Assembly (NCBI GenBank): GCA_001779575.1
Contig: MFKM01000003.1
Coordinates: 2,651 to 14,354, forward strand
Origin: Candidatus Jorgensenbacteria bacterium RIFCSPLOWO2_12_FULL_42_11
Lineage (GTDB): Bacteria; Patescibacteriota; Minisyncoccia; UBA6257; MFKM01
Direction: 5' to 3'
Length of the DNA stretch: 11,704 bases
In this document: positions 1-5,004 of the stretch, piece by piece
How positions within the stretch are numbered: position 1 is the stretch's first letter
Layout: the number at the start of each line of letters is the position of its first letter
Program-made: the position numbers and the translations under genes
The notes under the pieces: generated by a model
The model's input: only the letters and a program-made list of their open reading frames with translations
Told to the model about the DNA's origin: nothing
Database searches by the model: none

Positions 1-792
1 AATAATGCCGTATTAAGTTTGGGATATGTTGCTTCCGCCACATCTTCCATTGGCAGTATCGGTTATGCCGATGTTGATGGCGATACCACCCCTGATCCGG
101 ATACTTTTTCCACTTCTACTCAAGCTATCACTATGATGGTGCCGGTTGCCCACGCTTTGCCAACCCAGGCGGCAAGAGCTGTCGTCGACAGTTATAACAG
201 TGATGGTTTTGTGTTGAACTGGCCTGTAGCGGATAATGCTACGCGCCGAGTGCTTTATTGGGCGGTTGGCGATGCTTCGGCGGCGGTGCCCACAATCAGT
301 TGCTCCACCGATAAATCTTCAACCGCTTTCGGCGTTTTAACGGCGAGCGCGGTTTCCACTTCCACTTCTAACGCCTCAACCACGATATCCTGCGCCAATA
401 CTACAAACGGCTGCGCTCTTTATATAAATGACGCGGGCGGCGGCGGCAATCCCGGTCTTTGGAATTCTACTTCTTCCAAATTGATAGCGTCGCCAAATGT
501 TTCTTTTTCGGCTACCACCACTCTCGCGATTAACACCGAGGGTTACGGCATCAGAGCCACCAGCACCGCCACGGGCAGCGGCGCTTTAAATTTCAACTCG
601 CGATATTCGCAAGCCGGCGATTGGAATGTCAATACGGTCGGCGGATTGGCGACTACGACTAAAGCTATGGCCTCATCAACCGCCGATGTGACTAATCGGG
701 AAGTCGTCGTCGTTCACAAAGCCGCCGCTTCCAGCACCACTATTTCCGGAAGTTATAACGATACGATTACTTATAGTTGTTTATTGAATTAA
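1..792 (+). CDS. Secreted surface protein, C-terminal part (5' end outside window)
   Basis: The frame is open from base 1 to the TAA at 790-792 (263 codons), so the gene very probably starts upstream; a TTG at 19 is the first alternative start but no signal peptide follows it. Two parts are visible. Residues 1-93 look like the end of a beta-rich module with a GFVLNWPVADNATRRVLYW stretch, which resembles lectin-like or tail-fibre-like domains of metagenomic surface proteins (recalled, uncertain). Residues 97-263 are a Ser/Thr/Ala-rich domain with four cysteines (C101, C131, C138, C260). The next gene carries the same domain with nearly the same cysteine spacing (30, 7 and 119 there against 30, 7 and 122 here), so the two are paralogues. 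The low charge and Ser/Thr/Asn/Gly-rich composition suggest an extracellular protein. The function is not recognised; an adhesin or surface-layer role is inference. Confidence 0.75.
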   Translation, partial: NNAVLSLGYVASATSSIGSIGYADVDGDTTPDPDTFSTSTQAITMMVPVAHALPTQAARAVVDSYNSDGFVLNWPVADNATRRVLYWAVGDASAAVPTISCSTDKSSTAFGVLTASAVSTSTSNASTTISCANTTNGCALYINDAGGGGNPGLWNSTSSKLIASPNVSFSATTTLAINTEGYGIRATSTATGSGALNFNSRYSQAGDWNVNTVGGLATTTKAMASSTADVTNREVVVVHKAAASSTTISGSYNDTITYSCLLN

Positions 793-807
793 GGCGCGCC
801 CTAATTC
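786..807. repeat. 22-nt imperfect palindrome over the stop codon
   Basis: The arms GAATTA and TAATTC flank the 8-nt palindrome GGCGCGCC, with one A/C mismatched pair (792/801). The structure overlaps the TAA at 790-792. No T-run follows, so it is not a classical intrinsic terminator. It could be a weak 3' mRNA hairpin or a protein-binding site. Confidence 0.5.
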
Positions 808-824
808 CTATACTTCGGCACTTA

Positions 825-854
825 TCCACAACCAATAGATTCATCAAGTATGAT
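825..854 (+). promoter_or_regulatory. Possible promoter for the 914 gene, overlapping a DnaA-box-like 9-mer
   Basis: A TCCACA (825-830, 4 of 6 to the -35 consensus) and a TATGAT (849-854, 5 of 6 to the -10) are 18 nt apart, in an AT-rich stretch upstream of the gene at 914. The -35 element lies inside TTATCCACA (822-830), an exact match to the classical DnaA box. TATATT at 860-865 is an alternative -10. The assignment is weak. Confidence 0.3.
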
Positions 855-866
855 ATGATTATATTA

Positions 867-896
867 TTAATAAAGGTCATTTTAATAAAGGTCATT
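867..896 (+). repeat. Tandem pair of 15-nt direct repeats upstream of the 914 gene
   Basis: TTAATAAAGGTCATT occurs twice back to back (867-881 and 882-896), ending 17 nt before the ATG at 914. It may be a duplicated operator or a simple slippage duplication. The AAAGG inside each copy is too far from the start to be an ordinary Shine-Dalgarno site. Confidence 0.7.
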
Positions 897-913
897 TATT
901 TTTAAAAATAACT

Positions 914-1591
914 ATGAAGAAAATTATATTACGATTACTTGAGAGAGAGGATACTTTAACGACAATCGGTTTGACGGCAGTCGTTTTGTTTGTAATGACG
1001 AGCTGGTTTTGGCCGAGTTTGGAAATTTTAATAACGCCTCCGGAACAAGTTAGCGCCGCCACAACTTCCGCGGTAACCGTAACCGCGTCGGTAGAGGCCA
1101 CTATCAGTTGTTCCACCGATCAGTCGTCAAGCGCTTTTGGCGCTTTAACGAGTTCGGTTATAGCGACTTCCACTCCCAACGCCTCAAGCACGATTTCTTG
1201 CGCTAATGCCGCGAGCGGTTGTTCGCTTTACGTAAAAGATGCCGGGAATGCCGTTAATGGCGGCTTGGCCACCACGAGTCCGGCTTACCTTATCCGTTCG
1301 CCTAACGCCGCCGGCGACGCCACTTCAACGCTTGTCGCCGGAACCGAGGGCTATGGAATTCAGGCCGCTACCACCACAACCGGCACCGGCGCCGTTTTGG
1401 GAGTTGTCGCTCGTTATCTTCAGACCGGAAATACGGTGGGCCGTTTAGACATAACTAATCAGACCATCGCTTCAACAACCGCCACTTCTTCAAATCGCGA
1501 AGTGAAAATTACTCACAAAGCCGCTATTTCCAGCGTAACGCCAGCTGGCAGTTATAGCGATACCACTACTTACGAATGTTCGGCAAACTAA
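914..1591 (+). CDS. Membrane-anchored surface protein with four-cysteine domain
   Basis: This 225-residue protein has a charged N-terminus (MKKIILRLLERED), a hydrophobic segment at about residues 16-41 (signal anchor or signal peptide, possible cleavage after VSA at 46-48), and a Ser/Thr/Ala-rich exported domain. Cysteines C66, C96, C103 and C222 match the spacing in the preceding gene, as do the motifs TISCSTD, STISCAN, EGYGI, NREV and HKAA and the closing TY-x-C, so this looks like a gene duplication. ATG 914 was chosen because it puts a positively charged stretch before the hydrophobic segment; no Shine-Dalgarno site is seen. The gene ends 23 bp before the preferred start of the next one, which suggests co-transcription. 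The function is unknown; a pilin-like or surface-coat subunit with disulfides is a reasonable guess. Confidence 0.8.
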   Translation: MKKIILRLLEREDTLTTIGLTAVVLFVMTSWFWPSLEILITPPEQVSAATTSAVTVTASVEATISCSTDQSSSAFGALTSSVIATSTPNASSTISCANAASGCSLYVKDAGNAVNGGLATTSPAYLIRSPNAAGDATSTLVAGTEGYGIQAATTTTGTGAVLGVVARYLQTGNTVGRLDITNQTIASTTATSSNREVKITHKAAISSVTPAGSYSDTTTYECSAN

Positions 1592-1614
1592 GATTGGTGG
1601 CGTCTGTTCACATT

Positions 1615-2538
1615 ATGCGCCGACTTTTTTTTATTTTATCTTTTTCATTTCTAACCGCCGCTTTTATAATTATCGCGCCTGTTTCCGTCTTAGCGGTGAC
1701 AGTCGGACCGGCTAAAATGGAATACCGCGTTGACCCCGGCGCCGTCGTTGAAAACACGATCATCCTTATCAATGACAGCGGCGCGAAGCAAACTCTTTGG
1801 CCGGCTTTTGAAAAATTCACCGAAGTAAACGGCGAGAAGAAATTCCGGCCAGCTGAACCGACTGAATTGGCTAATTGGATTAAGCTTCCTGAAAGCGTAA
1901 CATTGGAACCGGCCGAGCAAAAAAGAATCCCTTTCACGATTGAAATACCCCAAAAAGCGCCGCCTGGCGGTCATTTTGCCGTAATCTGGTGGGGAACAGC
2001 GCCGCCGCAAGGACCAGGACAAGTGTCTATTGTCACTCGCGCCGGCATTCTCGTTTATCTCCAGGTTTCCGGCCAGGTTAACGAGTCCGCCGAGGTTTTG
2101 AGATTCAGCGCCGAAGGTAAAAGATTTTTCTGGGGTAAAATGCCGGAAAGTTTCGTTGTTTCTTTCAGGAACAGCGGCAATACTTATCAGAAACCGCAGG
2201 GCGAGATTTTAATCAAGAATATATTTAAAGGTAAAATCGTGGATTTCGGCGTTAATGATGTTAATGTAATTTTCCTGCCGGATACCGAAGCCAATCTGCG
2301 GATTGCCAAAAAATTCAACAAGCCGCCATTCGCTTTCGGTCTTTACAAAGCGGAACTTGTTCTCCGTTGGGGCGAGAAGCCGGAATCAATCAAGAAAAGC
2401 ATTTGGTTTTTTGTTTTCCCGTGGAAACAGGCGTTAGGCGGCATTATCGCTTTGGCTATTTTATTCTTTGGTTTAAAAAAAGGAATCAGGAAATATAACC
2501 AGTGGATTATTAAGAAAGCGCGAGAATCCGGAATCTAA
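1615..2538 (+). CDS. Type I membrane protein with DUF916/WxL-like beta-sandwich ectodomain
   Basis: From ATG 1615 (307 aa) the protein begins with a clear signal peptide, MRRLFFILSFSFLTAAFIII then APVSVLA, cleaved near residue 27. An in-frame ATG at 1576 would overlap the previous gene by 16 bp and put 13 extra residues before the signal peptide, so 1615 is preferred. The ectodomain contains the patterns VDPGAVVENTIILIND, ANWIKLPESVTLEPAEQ and PQKAPPGGHFAVIWWG, which resemble the peptidoglycan-binding DUF916 (WxL-interacting) and related Ig-like folds of Gram-positive cell-wall proteins. This is a resemblance recognised by eye, not a search result. A membrane helix lies at about 271-287, followed by a short basic tail (KKGIRKYNQWIIKKARE), giving an outside-N, inside-C topology. 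It lies in a run of surface-protein genes and is probably a scaffold or adhesin. Confidence 0.8.
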   Translation: MRRLFFILSFSFLTAAFIIIAPVSVLAVTVGPAKMEYRVDPGAVVENTIILINDSGAKQTLWPAFEKFTEVNGEKKFRPAEPTELANWIKLPESVTLEPAEQKRIPFTIEIPQKAPPGGHFAVIWWGTAPPQGPGQVSIVTRAGILVYLQVSGQVNESAEVLRFSAEGKRFFWGKMPESFVVSFRNSGNTYQKPQGEILIKNIFKGKIVDFGVNDVNVIFLPDTEANLRIAKKFNKPPFAFGLYKAELVLRWGEKPESIKKSIWFFVFPWKQALGGIIALAILFFGLKKGIRKYNQWIIKKARESGI

Positions 2539-2545
2539 AAAATAT

Positions 2546-2563
2546 CCGCCTGCCGGCAGGCGG
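2546..2563. repeat. Perfect 18-nt GC-rich palindrome
   Basis: CCGCCTGCCGGCAGGCGG is perfectly self-complementary and lies in the 57-bp gap between two surface-protein genes. It is far more GC-rich than its surroundings. From memory, very similar palindromes are dispersed in Parcubacteria intergenic regions. There is no T-run, so it is not a standard terminator; it may be a REP-like element or an mRNA-stabilising hairpin. It appears only once in this window. Confidence 0.8.
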
Positions 2564-2595
2564 GGAATCTATAAATTTAGATTGAAAAATGAATA

Positions 2596-3597
2596 ATGAA
2601 AAAACAAGAAGTCGGTTTTCTATTTTCTGTTTTTGTCTTATTTTTATTTTCTAATTCCATCGTTTTCGCCGTCACGGTCAATATCACCGCCACCGTTAAT
2701 CCCACTTGCGGAAACGGCGTTGTGGAAACCGGCGAACAATGCGACGCCGGCGGTTCTAACGGCGTTTGCCCGGCCGCTTGTTCCGTTGCTTGCGCCGCTA
2801 ATTCTTGCGGCGGCGGAAGCAGTGGCGGCGGCGGAGGCGGCGGCGGAAGTGTTTATATAGCCACAAGCGTGATTTTTTCCGGTCGGGCGTATCCCAAAAG
2901 CGCGGTCACTCTTTTGAAAGACGCCCAAATTGCCGCTACCGCCATTGCCGGCGCGGACGCGAATTTTCAAGTAAGCGTTTCCGGCCTTTTGGGCGGAAAT
3001 TATATTTTCTCTTTGTACAGTGAAGATAAAAAAGGCGTTCGTTCGTCTCTTTTGACTTTTCCGGTGAGCGTAACTTCCGGCGCCACCACGAATGTGAGCG
3101 GCGTTTTTATTTCTCCCACCATCGCGGTTGACAAAAGCGAGGTGAAACGAGGAGACGATATCGCGATTTTCGGCCAATCAGCGCCTCAATCAGATATTGT
3201 TATTTCGGTTAATTCCGAAGAAGAATTTTTTGGCAAAACAATATCAGATAAAGACGGGATCTATTTGTATAACTTTGACTCCAGTTTCGTTGATTACGGC
3301 ACTCATTATGCTAAATCCAAGGCATCCATTGGAAATCAAGCGGTCAGCAGTTTTAGTAGTGTAATAAGTTTCAAAGTGGGCACAAAAAATATTTTTGCTC
3401 AACTTCCAAATAAAATAGAAAAAGGCGATTTAAACAGCGATGGCCGCGTGAATTTGGTTGACTTTTCCATCGCGGCGTATTGGCACAAGAGGCCACTTTC
3501 CACTACTTTTAAACCAACGGAAATTGAACGGCTCAACGGCGACGGAAAAATTGATTTGATTGATTTTTCAATAATGGCATTTTACTGGACGGGGTAG
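2596..3597 (+). CDS. Secreted dockerin-like protein with cysteine-rich and Ig-like modules
   Basis: This 333-aa protein has a signal peptide (about 1-25, ending SIVFA), a cysteine-rich segment (C38, C49, C58, C62, C66, C71) starting CGNGVVETGEQCD that resembles the DUF4215/Myxococcus disulfide repeat, and a poly-glycine linker (about 72-84). One or two beta-sandwich modules follow (about 86-262, with a carboxypeptidase-regulatory or Ig-like look). The C-terminal type I dockerin-like pair is at 277-333: loop 1 is DLNSDGRVNLVD (D278, N280, D282, D289, a full EF-hand-like calcium loop) and loop 2 is RLNGDGKIDLID, where position 1 is Arg312 instead of Asp. Both are followed by FSIxA/FSIMA helices. 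There is no membrane helix at the C-terminus, so the protein is probably released and tethered by a cohesin partner; two cohesin-like genes lie just downstream. No enzyme domain is visible. Confidence 0.85.
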   Translation: MKKQEVGFLFSVFVLFLFSNSIVFAVTVNITATVNPTCGNGVVETGEQCDAGGSNGVCPAACSVACAANSCGGGSSGGGGGGGGSVYIATSVIFSGRAYPKSAVTLLKDAQIAATAIAGADANFQVSVSGLLGGNYIFSLYSEDKKGVRSSLLTFPVSVTSGATTNVSGVFISPTIAVDKSEVKRGDDIAIFGQSAPQSDIVISVNSEEEFFGKTISDKDGIYLYNFDSSFVDYGTHYAKSKASIGNQAVSSFSSVISFKVGTKNIFAQLPNKIEKGDLNSDGRVNLVDFSIAAYWHKRPLSTTFKPTEIERLNGDGKIDLIDFSIMAFYWTG

Positions 3598-3614
3598 CCG
3601 CTTCGCGGAATTTT
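3598..3614 (+). terminator. Weak hairpin after the dockerin gene
   Basis: CCGC-TTC-GCGG (3598-3608) forms a 4-bp GC stem immediately after the TAG at 3595-3597 and is followed by AATTTTC. The stem is short and the T-run is only four bases, so any termination would be partial. Confidence 0.3.
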
Positions 3615-4051
3615 CAATTTTCAATTTACAATAAATTTTTAATGAATCAATTATCAAACAACTATAATTTAGAAGAAAGGACGGCAAAATTTGGTGAAAA
3701 CGTGATCGGGTTTTGTAGTAACATAAAACAAGACGCTATTACGAGGCCTCTTATCGGTCAACTTATTCGTTCAGGAACCAGTATTGGCGCTAATTATATG
3801 GAAGCAAACGGCGCCAGCTCAAAAAGAGATTTTGGAAATAAGATTTTTATTTGTAAAAAAGAAGCGCAGGAAACGAAGCATTGGTTGAGAATGATGGCGA
3901 AATGTCTTCCGGAAAGAAAAGAGGAAATAAGGAAATTATGGCAAGAAGCTCAAGAACTCACAATGATTTTCCAAAAAATCACCACTTCATTAAGAAATAA
4001 AAATAATAATTAAAAATTGGAAAATTGTAAATTCAATGAAAATTGAAAATT
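3609..4051. mobile_element. Possible IVP-type unit: four-helix-bundle gene enclosed by inverted repeats
   Basis: The left flank (3609-3642) and the right flank (4010-4051) are reverse complements of each other apart from short gaps. Matching blocks are AATTTTCAATTTTCA, ATTTACAAT and AATTTTTAA on the left, and TTAAAAATT, ATTGTAAAT and TGAAAATTGAAAATT on the right. The repeats begin at the ATG and stop codon of the enclosed gene, so the whole unit could fold into a long stem with the gene in the loop, as 23S rRNA intervening sequences do. No target-site duplication was found and no transposase is present, so mobility is inference. Confidence 0.45.
3642..4013 (+). CDS. Four-helix-bundle protein (23S rRNA IVP / S23 family)
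   Basis: This 123-aa protein matches the family pattern known from 23S rRNA intervening-sequence proteins (PF05635/TIGR02436 type): NLEERTAKFGENVIGF near the N-terminus, QLIRSGTSIGANYMEANGAS with SKRDFGNKI in the middle, and KKEAQETKHWLRMM after it. The sequence is almost all helical, as expected for a four-helix bundle that may oligomerise; relatives include the accessory protein Avd of diversity-generating retroelements. No reverse transcriptase or variable repeat is seen here, so it is not part of a retroelement in this window. Its molecular role is unknown for the family; RNA or DNA binding is suspected. It interrupts a run of surface-protein genes and differs from them in being cytoplasmic and flanked by inverted repeats, which suggests insertion. 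Confidence 0.85.
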   Translation: MNQLSNNYNLEERTAKFGENVIGFCSNIKQDAITRPLIGQLIRSGTSIGANYMEANGASSKRDFGNKIFICKKEAQETKHWLRMMAKCLPERKEEIRKLWQEAQELTMIFQKITTSLRNKNNN

Positions 4052-5004
4052 ATAAATTGAAAATTATTACCCCTGTTCTTGTCTCTTGTCTCTTGTGGCT
4101 TGTTGCTTTTTCATCGCAAGCGGCACAGTTGCATTTAACATCTCAAACCCGAGAAATCGGTGTCGGTCAGCAATTCCAAGTTGATTTGATGCTAGATGCC
4201 GAAGGAGAAAGTATTAACGCCATTGAGGGAAAAATTACTTTTTCCAAAGAACTGTTGGAAATCAAAGAAATCAGCGACGGGGATTCAATTATAAATTTGT
4301 GGGTGGAGAGGCCACATCAAAGACAAGCGACAAGCGACAAGCGACAAGCGACAAGCGACAAGCGACAAGGAGAGATTATTTTTTCCGGGATTATTCCCAC
4401 CGGTTTTGCAGGGGTTTTAAGCCCTTATTACGAAGGAGAGCGTCCGGGCAAGATTTTTAGTTTGATTTTTACGTCAAAAAGCGAAGGCGAAGGAACTGTT
4501 AATCTTGAAAACGGAAAAGTTTTGCTCCACGACGGTTTGGGAACTCCGGCTAAGCTTGGAATTTTGAATTTTGAATTTAGAATTTTGAAACGCGAAGTCC
4601 GGATTCCGGATTCCAGATTCCCGATCCCTGAAGATAAAGATTCGCCGGAGGATTTTAAGCCGGAGATTGCCAGCAATCAGAATGTTTTTGAGGGAAAATA
4701 TTTTTTGGTGTTTGCCGCCCAGGACAAAGGGTCGGGCATTGACCACTACGAGATACAAGAAACAAGAAACAAGCGACAAGGAAAAAAATGGATTGAGGCG
4801 GAAAGTACGTATGTTTTAAAGGACCAAAAATTGAAAAGTTATATTTACGTAAAGGCCGTGGATAAAGCTGGAAATGAGAGAATCGCCGTGGTGGAGCCGA
4901 GATATCTAATAAGATGGTATGAATTTCCGCTGGCGTGGATTATAATAGTAATAGCAGGAATTATCGCGTATTTGATATGGAGAAAATTAAAGAACAAGCG
5001 ATAA
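4036..5004 (+). CDS. Membrane-anchored cohesin-like protein 1
   Basis: This 322-aa protein starts with a signal peptide (MKIENYKLKIITPVLVSCLL, cleavage near SSQAA, residue 30). A cohesin-like domain covers about 31-182: IGVGQQFQVDLMLDAEG, INAIEGKITFSKELLEI, then GEIIFSGIIPTGFAG and GKIFSLIFTSKSEGEGTVNL, the usual order of beta strands for this fold. An Ig-like segment follows (about 215-290, with GSGIDHYEI and KAVDKAGN), then a membrane helix at about 298-315 and a short basic tail (RKLKNKR). Three in-gene stretches are made of 7-nt repeats: the loop RQATSDKRQATSDKRQ (95-110), the linker ILNFEFRILK...RIPDSRFPIP, and QETRNKRQGK. The start codon lies inside the right inverted repeat of the preceding unit, so MKIENYKLK is repeat-derived. 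The likely role is to hold a dockerin protein at the cell surface; the neighbouring dockerin gene is the obvious candidate. Confidence 0.8.
   Translation: MKIENYKLKIITPVLVSCLLWLVAFSSQAAQLHLTSQTREIGVGQQFQVDLMLDAEGESINAIEGKITFSKELLEIKEISDGDSIINLWVERPHQRQATSDKRQATSDKRQGEIIFSGIIPTGFAGVLSPYYEGERPGKIFSLIFTSKSEGEGTVNLENGKVLLHDGLGTPAKLGILNFEFRILKREVRIPDSRFPIPEDKDSPEDFKPEIASNQNVFEGKYFLVFAAQDKGSGIDHYEIQETRNKRQGKKWIEAESTYVLKDQKLKSYIYVKAVDKAGNERIAVVEPRYLIRWYEFPLAWIIIVIAGIIAYLIWRKLKNKR
4038..4065 (+). repeat. Heptanucleotide repeat GAAAATT, 4 copies
   Basis: GAAAATT, GAAAATT, ATAAATT and GAAAATT follow one another from the start codon of cohesin gene 1, encoding KIENYKLKI. Related heptamers in the opposite orientation (AATTTTC, AATTTTC, AATTTAC) are at 3609-3629. 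Confidence 0.85.
4078..4105 (+). repeat. Heptanucleotide repeat CTTGTCT, 4 degenerate copies
   Basis: CTTGTCT, CTTGTCT, CTTGTGG and CTTGTTG lie in the hydrophobic core of the signal peptide of cohesin gene 1 (VLVSCLLWLVA). The unit is close to the reverse complement of the ACAAGCG/ACAAGAG heptamers found further downstream. Confidence 0.8.
4323..4369 (+). repeat. Heptanucleotide repeat ACAAGCG, 6 copies plus 5 nt
   Basis: Six perfect ACAAGCG units (4323-4364) and a partial ACAAG lie inside cohesin gene 1. Three units make 21 nt, so the protein shows a 7-residue repeat, RQATSDK. Compared with cohesin protein 2 (VQEPSFSNSVGTVNFEG), the tract adds about 12 residues to one surface loop (VERPHQ...GEIIFSG), where it is tolerated in frame. 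Confidence 0.95.
4561..4588 (+). repeat. Heptanucleotide repeat ATTTTGA, 4 copies
   Basis: ATTTTGA, ATTTTGA, ATTTAGA and ATTTTGA encode ILNFEFRILK after the cohesin domain of protein 1. Confidence 0.85.
4601..4628 (+). repeat. Heptanucleotide repeat GGATTCC, 4 degenerate copies
   Basis: GGATTCC, GGATTCC, AGATTCC and CGATCCC encode the linker RIPDSRFPIP. The preceding GAAGTCC (4594-4600) may be a fifth decayed copy. Confidence 0.8.
4755..4782 (+). repeat. Heptanucleotide repeat ACAAGAA/ACAAGCG, 4 copies
   Basis: ACAAGAA, ACAAGAA, ACAAGCG and ACAAGGA encode QETRNKRQGK within the Ig-like part of cohesin protein 1, between two predicted strands. Confidence 0.85.

Noticed and set aside
822..830. 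TTATCCACA as part of a replication origin
   Set aside because: It is a single copy; no cluster of DnaA boxes and no dnaA or dnaN gene is present. Similar 8-of-9 matches elsewhere (near 4864 and 7010) lie in coding sequence. gyrB nearby is not enough to call an origin.
2644..3177. Long open frame on the minus strand opposite the dockerin gene
   Set aside because: It mirrors the GC-rich third positions of the + strand gene; its translation has no recognisable domain, while the + strand frame has a signal peptide and dockerin loops.
3642..4013. Avd accessory gene of a diversity-generating retroelement
   Set aside because: No reverse transcriptase and no template/variable repeat pair are visible in the window; the repeats present are inverted or 7-nt tandem.
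4323..4369. CRISPR array
   Set aside because: The units are 7 nt, contiguous and without spacers, and lie inside a coding frame.
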